From: Sycobia sp. Sy_11
Lineage: Eukaryota > Arthropoda > Insecta > Hymenoptera > Epichrysomallidae
Length of the DNA stretch: 64,000 bases
Assembly: GCA_018907035.1 (NCBI GenBank)
Contig: JACCIC010000099.1
Span: 1,518,501-1,582,500, forward strand
Direction: 5' to 3'
The position numbers and the translations under genes were made by a program. The notes beneath the pieces were generated by a model. The model was not told the DNA's origin, made no database searches, and saw only the letters and a list, made by a program, of their open reading frames with translations. Each line of letters begins with the position of its first letter. The stretch's first letter is position 1. Positions 13,891 through 24,432 of the stretch are shown here, piece after piece.

Positions 13891-13932
<42 letters not shown>
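13891..13932. repeat. (GA)n microsatellite
   Basis: Forty-two bases of GA followed by two GATA units. Confidence 0.95.
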
Positions 13933-13936
<4 letters not shown>

Positions 13937-14205
13937 TAGAGAAAGAGAGGGAGCTGGGTACAACACACCAAGGCCTTTTAAGTTAAAAAAATTCAAATTC
14001 CACACTTCGCTGTTAAAAGTTTCTTTGTCGGCAACCAATGTATACACACGCGCGCGCTTGCGCAGATATATACATATATGGATGAGCAAGTCTCACCTGT
14101 ACTCCCTCCGCTTTTTAATTCGAACCAGAAGATGTAAACGGCCGAAAGGAGTCATCACAGACGTAGACGAGGGCCCAACGGGGTTGCGTAATGAAATTTC
14201 AACGC

Positions 14206-14208
<3 letters not shown>

Positions 14209-14250
<42 letters not shown>

Positions 14251-14252
14251 CA
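14209..14252. repeat. Compound (TG)n(CG)n
   Basis: TG array passing into CGCGCGCA, a purely alternating purine-pyrimidine tract. Confidence 0.95.
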
Positions 14253-14464
14253 CTGCATCCTACCGCAACGTGAGAGTATAACGGCCGGTGCGCTCGCTCG
14301 GTGTAATTAAGTCTGTACGGCGGTTTTTGCATCCCACAGTATCTGCTGCTATGAGCGGGGAGGTCTTTCCGCTGCCGCGCCTTGTAGCGTCCGCGGGCGC
14401 GTTGAAGAGTGTCCGCGCTTGTCCCGCGTGCATGTAAGTAAAATCCGTTATATTGCCATGCAAT

Positions 14465-14466
<2 letters not shown>

Positions 14467-14515
<49 letters not shown>
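14467..14515. repeat. (AT)n microsatellite
   Basis: Forty-nine bases of AT. Confidence 0.95.
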
Positions 14516-14524
<9 letters not shown>

Positions 14525-16285
14525 GCGCGCACGTGGGTGCTGTGTGGTGTATAGAGAAGACCAGGAGCCATGCATACGTATTTTGCCAAAGGCTTTTTCG
14601 AAAGAGAGAGAGCGAGAGAGAGCGAGACAGGAAGAGACAATTTCGGCTCGCAGCACCTATAGGGACGCCGACCGGAGGGTGATTTAATTGCTATCTTCGA
14701 TGATGTTGCCTTCGTGTACGTTTTAGCGAGCGTCGGAATACGCCGCCGAAGCTGGCGTTAATTGCGACACATTGCACGCCGAGGGCGAGAAAATAGGTCG
14801 TTGGGCGTGCATATACAGCATTACTGAAAAAGAAGACGAGTGAAATGGGGACGGCGGAGGGGAGGAAAAAGTATCGCAACACCTACTGAAGCGCGGATGT
14901 CGCATTAATCGTGGCATTTGGCCCGGGATATTTTTTCGCACTCCATGTTAGTATGTTTATCTTTTGTTTTTTTTTTTTTGTCTTCAAATTTTTTATCCCC
15001 GCAATTCGTAGTCGGTTTTAATCAGAAGCGGGGATTTTATCCAACAGCAGGAGAAAGGGAGACCGAGTTTCTTTGACATTTTGTGGACAAAATATGTGCA
15101 TATACCGTATCCTGAAATTATTAAACATCCGTCGCTATCGACGGTGAATTTGTTGAATTTAATATGATAGGCAAATTTTCATTACCGATATGAAATTGAT
15201 CTCTGTACAATATAATATGCATTATTAAGCCAATAAAAATAATACTGTATATGTGACTATCATACTAGTTGCCTGGTTTATCACAAACTATTTTAAAAAC
15301 CACTTTTATCGTTATTATTGGCAAAATGGCCCACGAGAAGATGATTACACAATTAATCTAATCAAAATTCATATCAACTGTTTGACATATGTTCGATTAC
15401 CTTCATTTTAAATTCATTACTAACTTTGATTATTCTTAAGAGAAACAAAGGACTGACTACGTATATAATAATCACAGAAGAGAGTTTTCCAAGGACGCTT
15501 GTTTAAACCGCAGAAATTACATTGCCAAAAGTCTACGCCCGCGCGTAAAAATTAGGTCACAGCTGGTGTACAACCTCCCATTAAATCCGAGCCTTCTCTT
15601 CCTTCTCCTTCATCTTTTTTTCTCGTTAAAAAAAGCATCCAATGTACTTAACATAATTACGCGACGTTATTGGTCCCTCCGTAAAACCTTCGAGGCACCC
15701 GGAATTCGTTTCGCTCCGTGCTTCTTCGCACTATATATATGTGTACACCCATACACATACACACACATTTCAGAATCTTAATCGAACGATTTAAATTTTA
15801 TTATACTTACAAAATCGCGCGCGCGCGCGAAATAAACGAGCCCGCGAGGCTCTAGCGTTCGCGCGGCGAATCCTAGCAGCTTGGAATGAAAGACCGTTCC
15901 AGAAGAGGGGGAATTTTAAGGAGGGACTAATTTTGTATACTTTGCCGCCCCGAATTGCAAACGTATCCTATCTAAGGCTCTCTTTGAATGCTGCCTCGGA
16001 GCCGAACATACATATTAAAAGCGCAACATCTCGCGCGTGAACGAAGAAGAAAAAGACCTCCAATGCTCTGCACAAGTTTCTATAAATATATATATAGTAG
16101 CGCTGGAAAAAACTGAATGTATAATTATATTTGATGTTGGACAAGGCAAGAGAAGGAAAGAAAAAGAGAGAAAGCTAAAGAGAGAGGGAGAGACACACAA
16201 AACTCTCGGAAAGCCCTGCACGGGTCTAGGAAAACGGATCATTTTCATGAATTCTTGAATGAACCTTGCTTTATGGGCTTTGAAA

Positions 16286-16290
<5 letters not shown>

Positions 16291-16334
<44 letters not shown>
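16291..16334. repeat. (TA)n microsatellite
   Basis: Forty-four bases of TA. Confidence 0.95.
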
Positions 16335-16337
<3 letters not shown>

Positions 16338-16651
16338 AAGAAATCTAAGATCCTTGCTTTTTTAGAGAGGCTGAAACTGTTCTGCGAGAGGGAAGTAAGA
16401 TCCAAGCGCAGGAGACGGGATATCACGTTCACATAGTGCCGTTCTTTCTTATCTCACATATACGTGGGACGTATAAATGTTATCAGCAATGCGCGAACGA
16501 AAATCTGCAGGGTGCGCGAATTCGCGGTGCGCTTCCCGCCTCCACTTTCAAGGCGGGCAGTAGTATAGGCTTCTTAAAAGTTTTATTACATTTTTAAGGC
16601 ACTGTTGGCTATAAAGAGCGGAAAAATGTCTTCAATGAATTATCGATTAGC

Positions 16652-16654
<3 letters not shown>

Positions 16655-16694
<40 letters not shown>
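16655..16694. repeat. (AT)n microsatellite
   Basis: Forty bases of AT. Confidence 0.95.
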
Positions 16695-16697
<3 letters not shown>

Positions 16698-17250
16698 TAT
16701 AATAATTTAATAATTGCGTATAATATTTATATTCAAAGGAAAACTCACAAACAGGTTCAAGGCTTTGATTTTATTATTAATGGTATTGAAATATTTTGAC
16801 GAAAGAAATTTACAATCTAGAGTTTGGATTTACGCGAATAATCTGTAGAATAATTTGATGAAATAGCACGAAGAAACTATTGAATAAACAATTGTTGTAA
16901 GTCCAAGAAATTATATCTAGTCGTCGGCATTCAGTTCATAACAACTGGATTTTTTAAACTCATATGTAGTTAATAAATAATTTAACGAAAAAATGGCCAA
17001 ATTAGCAAAATGTTTAACAGAAAATATTCAAATTATTATCTTATTAATGCAATAGGAATAGTCGAAAGTATCTGTTACTACGGATATATAAATTAACATT
17101 TGTATAACGTCATCTTAAATTTAAGATTTTATAAAGTTCAATATTAAGTTCATTAAGTACGGAATGTTTTGACAAAAATTTATAAAATATTTAATGGAAA
17201 CTGAAAATAAAATTTTTTTAGTTTCTTATTACTAGGTTACATGATTAATA

Positions 17251-17256
<6 letters not shown>

Positions 17257-17316
<60 letters not shown>
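17257..17316. repeat. (TA)n microsatellite, 60 bases
   Basis: Sixty bases of TA; further TATATA blocks follow to 17340. Confidence 0.95.
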
Positions 17317-17320
<4 letters not shown>

Positions 17321-18399
17321 TGTATATATTTATATATATAATTCGGCGTATGTAATCGACTGTATCTATACATAATATCGGTTTTGAATTTCAAATAAGT
17401 TTGAAAGAATACGATTATTATAAATGATAAATGAATCGAAACGTCCGCTCATTATGTGCTTATATTGACAAGTAAGTAAGATTATTTTTGATAGGCTGAT
17501 TTTAATAAAATTGCAATTTATTACTACATGAGAGAACGTATTTTTTTTATCGAACAAAGAGCATTATTAGGGGGATGATAATTGACTGTCAAGATCAATT
17601 GCTGCCAATTATTTTTTTCTTCATATTTTACAGACAAATGGAAAAATGTGTAAATAAAACAAAGACTAAAATTTTTATAAACAAAGGATTCTAACATGTA
17701 TGACGTCTACTTAAATTTTATAAGGTTTGCAGCTACTTATTTTTTTTTAACGATAAATACAGTTTTCATGCATTGTTACAATATAAAAACTTTATTACAG
17801 ATTTTCCATTTTCAAATTGAATTCTCTCGATAACTAATATTATTTATTTTACGATTACAATCTACTTAGATTTGTCCGCTATGATACCATTTTATGGCAT
17901 TATTATTTAACTTGAAACAATTTGCTATCTTATGACTGACGCGGTATAATATCAGATCTTTGCTATACTATATCTTAATCTAAATAAATACGAATTTGAC
18001 TTGAATTTGACTTGATTGAAGATTATTTGTTACAAGCATACGTTCCATTGAATAATTTCCTATAAATTGGTATTCTATACTTTAATATACGCGAAAAGTT
18101 CACTTTTTGCATGAATAGCTGAATTTCTCATGTAAATATAGAAAATTCAACTTAACTTTTAAACAAGTAAAGTTGTAGTCTGAAAAATAACTGCTTACCA
18201 GAAACACTTTGCGTTCGAGCAAAACGGGGGATGCGAACCTCGCAAGTTAACGACATTAACCTATACCCTATTATAGAACCTGTTTCATACGACTAGCACC
18301 ACAAAATTATGCCAAAGTCGTAATTTTCAGATAAGTGCGATATATTATTAACTGCGGGCGTATGTACGCATACTATTCGTTGTTATTTTTATTACTGGC

Positions 18400-18990
18400 A
18401 AAAATATGAGTTGCAACAGAGTTGCCCCTAACGTCTGGCAAATCCTTTGCAGCCCCTTGATGGACGAACGGAGCCATCCCCAGAGTCCAGCCCGTAGAGT
18501 TTCCGAGTAGCTCACACTTGAACCACCTCGCAAAAGACGGGGCGAGAGATTTCGAGCGTTTCTCCGCAAATACGATAAGCCAGGGTCAGAGCGGCAATAG
18601 AGGTTTTACAAAGGCGACAGCTCAGCCCGCTGCGATCGAGCAGCATCTCTATAATGAGCCGCGGGCTCTTTTTCATTCTTGCAATTGATGTCGACACGCG
18701 TCGCGCAGCCGTTACGGGATAGAAGATTACACGCTGTCCGATGCTTTTTCTCAGTTCTCCGTCGAACTCCGTGCACGACTTCCTGCAGACCGACGCGGCT
18801 GTTTTCGTTTCGGGCTACCTCACAGGCGGCCCTGGGCGAACGTACAGGCTACAGACCAGTTTGACCGGCCATAATGTGGCTTTTAGCTTGGTCCTCCTTT
18901 GAAGTCTGTCCGATCTCGAGTTCCGCTAGCGCTAGCTTACTCTGCATTACACTCGCCTCCTTGGAAGCTCGCAGCTGTGCTCGAAGGTGT
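18400..18990. other. GC-rich island upstream of exon 1
   Basis: A 0.6-kb island with short open frames on both strands but no domain that I recognise and no match to the missing KIND N-terminus. Function unknown. Confidence 0.3.
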
Positions 18991-19944
18991 AAAAACAATT
19001 TATTGGCCATTTTGTCAAAATTACCACGAGAATTTTAGATCTTGTTTTCAGGAAGCAAATTGATAAAATAAAATACCTCACTCCTAATTAAAGCGATAAA
19101 TTGCTGGTCGATAATTCTAGATCACGATGGATGAATTATTGTCTGTGCGACTATTCAATTAATCAGAGTGAATAAGGAGACATCTGCTATATACGGCATC
19201 GCGTCTAAAATTATAATGTCTCTTGTCTTGAATATCTCTACGTGAGTATATAATAATCGTAAATGTCCAAATTCGTCATTTCTACAAGATATATTATTCT
19301 ATCGGTGAAGAAAAATTACCTATAGTCCCTGTGCTAGCAATAGTATTTGATGTATTTTTATTAAGCTTTAGTAGCAACAGTTTTTACATTTCAGATTCTA
19401 CGGTGGTGATTAGAATCAAGGAGAGTCTGACTGATAATGCGAATCTGATATTTTCTTATTTTGTAAATTTAGAATCAAATCATATAAGGTCCAACATTTT
19501 CTATTAAAATCCATTCTTTCCGATAAAAGGAAAGCATTTTAAAAAGAATCCTTCTTTAATATTTGATTAAAGCTGTTATGATATTTGGCATATTGAACTC
19601 AGTGATATGCCATGGATATTTTTTACAAGATTGAAAGGATAATAACTAGATCACGCTTATTTATGGAACACGTTAATTCTTAAAAAAACGTCAGTAATTT
19701 CTTCGATGAGTACGCTTCGTTCGTGAGCTTTGGCTCCACCATTTTGACTTTAATCGAAGTAATAAAGCCGACCGTGAACAATATATTTTAAATATAGAAT
19801 GCGAAGTCGACATTAATGTGAGCATTAGAAAGAAAATAAAATAAAATATTAAAAATCAATTTATTCCAATATAAGTGAAATATATGCACTGGGAATGAAT
19901 AAGCGATCATTAACCCCCTCCCTCCTTTTTCATCCTCGTTACAG

Positions 19945-20120
19945 ATGGAGGAGTCGTGGGCAGCGGCACGAGGGCCGGGCCCGTCGTCACACCGCACACC
20001 CTTGAACTGACGGCCCGGGGCAGGGTGATGCTGCTCCAGGCGCCACCGGACACGGCGAGGGCGTACCTGCCGCCCGAGTACCGTCCGGGCCGCGTCTACT
20101 CGGACACCGACTCGGAAAAG
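19945..20120 (+). CDS. Coding exon 1 visible: KIND domain, middle part
   Basis: The exon follows a pyrimidine-rich acceptor ending TTACAG and ends at AAG|GTAAGG. Its first two bases complete a split codon, so the preceding intron is phase 1; the exit is phase 0. It encodes 58 whole codons. Residues 15-30 (TPHTLELTARGRVMLL) resemble the strand pair that in kinases carries the catalytic loop and DFG, but neither HRD nor DFG is present, as expected for KIND. Residues 42-45 are PPEY, the counterpart of the kinase APE motif. It ends in DTDSEK, which runs directly into the next exon. The ATG at 19945 is in another frame that soon stops, so it is not a start codon. Third positions are strongly G/C, unlike the AT-rich flanks, which supports coding. 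Earlier helices of KIND must be encoded upstream. Confidence 0.85.
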
Positions 20121-20939
20121 GTAAGGAGCCGCGGTGCATATTTTGATGGATGAGCGCATGTATTGATACCCTCCAGGAGGCTATAAATTGGCTATAAATT
20201 TTGCACGGTCGTGGATTGGGATTCCTCGCAATCCACGACGTCAATTGCAGATTACACGGGAAAAATTTTTATTAGAGGCGATAAATTGCGTCTTTGAAAA
20301 AAATATACAATGAGAAATCTAGCCCTCTTTGTCGGGATCGATCTTTTCATATCTAGAGACTGCCTTATTTATTTCGTTTCGCGTGGAAAACATTCATATT
20401 ATTGGAAATCTCTTCGTAATACTCGTTGGAAGACAAATGTTTCTCTGCAATCAAATATAGATTCCAGTATTATATGATATCGTTATTTTTTATTTATCTA
20501 TTGTTTTTACATTCTTTTACATTAGCGGCAGGGAATTGATATTTTTATTAAATTTCAAATAATGAAAACAATTTATTCGAATAATTACGTAGAATTTTTT
20601 TCCAAACAAGGATGAAATTTGATTCTCTGTTTTTCGACTATTTTTAAAAGTAATCTAATTAAATTTTAATTAGAATTATTTTGCCACCAAGTTTCGCTGT
20701 ATAATACTGCCACTAGACCATCTCTTAGTTATTGCTCTTCTTTCAATTTCACTATTTAAGGAACATAAGCGATACATAATACAGCGCATTTTTGAAAATC
20801 TAATATCAACCGATAATCATAATTTATCAGAACACCTTGGCAAATATCTTCCCAAATCTATCTATATTCGCTTCTAACATCCATAACAAAAATCATCTAA
20901 TCCGATATTCGCGCACGAGCCTACTGAAACTATAAACGC

Positions 20940-21560
20940 ACACATTTACGATTCTCCTCGCGCCGAGCGAAGAAAGATGCGTCTCGAACCCGCGCTCGGG
21001 TATTTAATAGCATAAGTCATAAATAGCCCGTAGAATCCGTATCGAAAACCGATACCAATCGTCCGCCCATCGGAGCATAATGCTAAACAAAACGCTCTCC
21101 GTAGTACCAACCGTCGGTGCGGTTCCCGCGTATAAACGCGCAAACGGCGACTCGTCTGCCGCGAAACGACTAGATTTTGGCCGCTCGTTCGCGGTCCAAG
21201 GACCTTAAACAATCCGCAATGAAGTAAGTATAAGGAAACGACGAAATTCTCGGCTTCTCCGCAATTGTAAAGGAACGAATTCATGGTGAGGCGAACGCAG
21301 CTCTACAAATTTTCACGTATATATCTGGTAGTTACCTGCGCGGAGAACAGCTGTCCCAGGAATTAAAGGACCCGGGCGTGAAACAGATATAGCAAAGTTA
21401 AATTCAACGGGAATGTAGGGCGCGTCGGGAGCATAGCTCCCCCATCCGTGAAAGCAGAAAGTCCGGTCTTTTTCGACCCTCCCCACCTTCCCACCCCCTT
21501 TCTCGTCTAGTCGTTGCAATTTCCATTGAAACGAGAGCCGCGCACCCCCGAATCGTACCT
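20940..21560. other. GC-rich stretch in intron 1
   Basis: Moderately GC-rich, with scattered CpG; no gene recognised on either strand. Confidence 0.3.
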
Positions 21561-21599
21561 CTGGGACTTAAGTCGGCAGGGATCCCGAGGCTTTTTGTC

Positions 21600-21762
21600 T
21601 TCTCTCTCTCTCTCTCTCTCTTTCTATATATCTATATATTCGCGGTTGCGGACGATTTCTTGCGAATGCGCGCCCTTGCCCTAGCAGCTGGCACACATAT
21701 ATATATATATATATATATATAGATATATATATATGTATGTATGTATATATATGTGTGTATAT
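21600..21762. repeat. Mixed TC, TA and TG cluster
   Basis: A TC tract, then TATC units, then TA and TATG blocks, with non-repetitive DNA between. Confidence 0.85.
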
Positions 21763-22835
21763 AATATTATACAAACGATCGTCGTGGCTGTGAGGGGGAG
21801 AGGTTTTCTGACGCTCGCTGCATTGCCCGAGGAAATTCTCTGGCGCACGGTAGCCCTCGATCTCTACTTATTTGCAAGTCAGACTACGTTCAAGGGAAGA
21901 TTGAATATTCAATTTGTTACAGTGACTGTTTTTCTCACCCTTCTTTAATTCAATATTCGCGTTTCGCTATACTATACTAAGGATTTCGAAGAAGAAATTT
22001 CATTTTGGTATCTTATAACTTATTTGCATGCAACTTAAGTCGCACGGACGAGGTAACTCTATCGCCAATTGTGTTGATGATTCATTTCTTGAATTGTTAT
22101 TATATGAAATATATTGTAACTTCAATAAAATAAACCACATCATAGCTTACCTGGATTTAATGGGCGGAGACCCTGATGTTTTCTCGTTAACATCAAGTTC
22201 GTATACATTATATGTGATATCTTGAAAAATTAGCTAATAGGCGTACCTGATCGCTTTATCGCATATCCTTTAATAATTTAGCATGTTTGATGAAATTAAA
22301 TGGTTTTTTATATAATTATTAAGAATGACATTTTATCATTATCCACCTATGATTACCAACAATCTAAACTAATTATTAAAATTTTTTTCGTGAAGTTTCA
22401 AGAATATCTGTATTTTTACCGAAAATACGAAGAAGAAAAATTATCAATATTTTTAAAAAATAAAATAGGTTGACATACATGAAGTATGTTAGGTCCTTGA
22501 ATCAATTATCAGTATATGTGTATATATACTTTTTTATTTATATTATATTTTTATATTATGTTACATGTTATATTTTATAATATTTTTTTATATTTATATA
22601 TTTTTTATATTATATACAATTTGTTGGCTCTTAAATATAATTTTTTGATAAAAGTTTACTTATATTATAAAAGATTTCGGAACTTTTTAGAAAAATAGTA
22701 AATTCGAGCTCAACTTGTCAAAATCCGAAATCATATCAAATCCAGACCAGAAACAATTATTTTGGCTCATTATTGTCAGGTTCGATTTCTTTTTTCATAA
22801 TTTTTAGAATTCGTGTTGAAAAAAAACGGGCGGTA

Positions 22836-22907
22836 TGATCGGTAGCTCAGCAGAAGAGCACCCGTCGAAAAGACGAAAGATCCCGGATTCGATTCTCGGC
22901 CGAGCGA
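22836..22907 (+). pseudogene. tRNA-like element with A box, B box and T6 terminator
   Basis: It folds with standard tRNA spacing. The acceptor stem TGATCGG/CCGAGCG pairs in six of seven positions including one G-T. The D stem GCTC/GAGC is perfect, the variable loop has five bases, and the T loop is TTCGATT on a stem with four of five pairs. A run of six T at 22923-22928 would end Pol III transcription. The anticodon arm is poor: only three stem pairs, and loop CGAAAAG lacks T33. Hence a tRNA pseudogene or the head of a tRNA-derived SINE is more likely than a working tRNA; the anticodon position would read AAA (Phe). Confidence 0.6.
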
Positions 22908-23567
22908 ATACAGAGGTTCCTGTTTTTTCCAGTTTCTCCTCGTTTAATTAATTATTTTGGCAACAATGCTCGCTAATCCATTATAGCAATAATAAATGAC
23001 CGTTATAATCTGTCCCTCAATTCAATGGAAATGCCAAAAACCATACTCGTCGTACGCATCCCCCCTCTCCCGCTTATCCCTTAATAAATCTTCCGAAAGC
23101 AAATATCCAATTTGGATGAGGCATCGCACAGCCGGTGGAAGCGCGTAAAATCGAGTATTCCATTCGGCCGCACTACGTATTCTCTCAGCGGCACGGGGAT
23201 ATGCAGCAGCCGACACAGATATAAACGTGCAGGGGTCGATATAGCAGCAGTCGCGGCTGCAGCGCGCCCCGCACGCAGGCCCGTGGTAAGGGAAAATTCG
23301 CCCTTTGTCGAGCGAAGTCGTCGCGCCTATACACTGCACGCACGAATGTATAACGGGTCAATATAACGCGCGCGTGGCCTGCAGGTATATGCGCAGGCAT
23401 ACATGCGTGGGGCGCGACGAGATCGCAAGTCGCTCGGTACCGGGAGCTCGCCGAGTCGGGGAGCGGTTGTCCCTCTCGCAGCCCTCGGCGCGCGGCGCGT
23501 TCTAAATAGCGCGCGCGGGCGTTTATGGCGGAGCGGGCGCGCGAGCAACCGTTCTGCCGCCTGCGTA

Positions 23568-23577
23568 TATATAAAAG
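23568..23577 (+). promoter_or_regulatory. TATA-like motif in the GC island
   Basis: TATATAAAAG in a GC-rich setting rather than in a TA array; a start site would be expected near 23600. No initiator motif is clear. Confidence 0.2.
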
Positions 23578-24391
23578 CGCGAAGAAAATTGCAGCGATAG
23601 CGCGGCGCGGGGAGACAAAGGAAAAAAGTCCCGGCGTCCTTCTCGGACAATGGGAGAGGGGCGGGCTTGGGTATTCTCCGCGTTAACGCTCGAGACCACG
23701 GGGGGAAAGAAATATTTCCGGGGAAGAGTATGGGTATTTGCTCGCGATATTCCTATCTTGCGCACACTCCCTGTTTCTCCCTGTCTGGCTCTTCCCCTCT
23801 CCCCCCCTCTCTCTTCCTCTTTTCACAACGTTTTTTTCGCTTCTCCTTCTCAGCCGCTGGCGCGTCGCTCTGCCTTTTTCGCTCGAGAAAGAGAAGAAAT
23901 TGCAGGCGCGATAATGAGCCCGCGACAATGGGACGTTTCAGCTTTCCCGAGATACTGAGATATCCGCTGCTTTGTTTGTTTATTTTTAGAAGTATAATTC
24001 GAGCGCTCTTCTTTCTCTCTCCCATTTTCAAGGTGTGAGGTAATAAATTCGTAATTGCGCAACTTTTTCCCCGATTAATGAAAAAAAGGTTTGGAGTTTG
24101 AGATCTAGAACTGTAGATCGACTTTGAACTCGAGCAGTTAATAAACTAATATTCATCACCGTAAATCCGATTAAAATCGAGAATATCAATTACTAGGTGC
24201 CCGAGTGCAGGCGTCGAGTGTATAAAATCTTTCCATAAATAAATTTCCGAATTACTTTCGAATCAAAATCTATATGAAAGAGTATGAGAACAAATATTTG
24301 AAATCGATCGACTTTACCCTATTTTTCCCCACTGATTGACGAATGAATTGGACATTTTAAAACTATATTTCAATAATCAGTTTCTGTCAAG

Positions 24392-24396
<5 letters not shown>

Positions 24397-24429
<33 letters not shown>
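24397..24429. repeat. (TG)n microsatellite
   Basis: Thirty-three bases of TG within the GC island. Confidence 0.95.

Positions 24430-24432
<3 letters not shown>

Larger units (their letters stand above)
1..19944. other. Non-coding region upstream of the first visible exon
   Basis: The first visible exon begins inside a codon and inside a domain, so at least the final part of this stretch is intron. I searched it for the missing start of the KIND domain (a segment like LAEVL-x-RGxPLxExExWALL) and found no convincing exon. It is packed with microsatellites in 0.8-1.7, 2.7, 4.0, 4.3, 5.5-6.2, 8.4, 11.2-12.3, 13.9-14.5, 16.3-17.3 kb. The parts at 1.8-3.8, 6.2-8.0, 8.8-11.0, 12.3-13.8, 15.1-15.8, 16.7-18.3 and 19.0-19.9 kb are AT-rich and show no gene. 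Whether the whole stretch is one intron or includes intergenic DNA cannot be told. Confidence 0.6.

Noticed and set aside
18512..18697. Minus-strand frame of 61 codons in a GC island, tested as a possible exon of an antisense gene
   Set aside because: No domain and no supporting splice sites with continuing frames.
19945..20007. ATG at the first bases of exon 1 as a start codon
   Set aside because: Its frame stops after about 20 codons; the domain is in the frame that treats AT as the end of a split codon.
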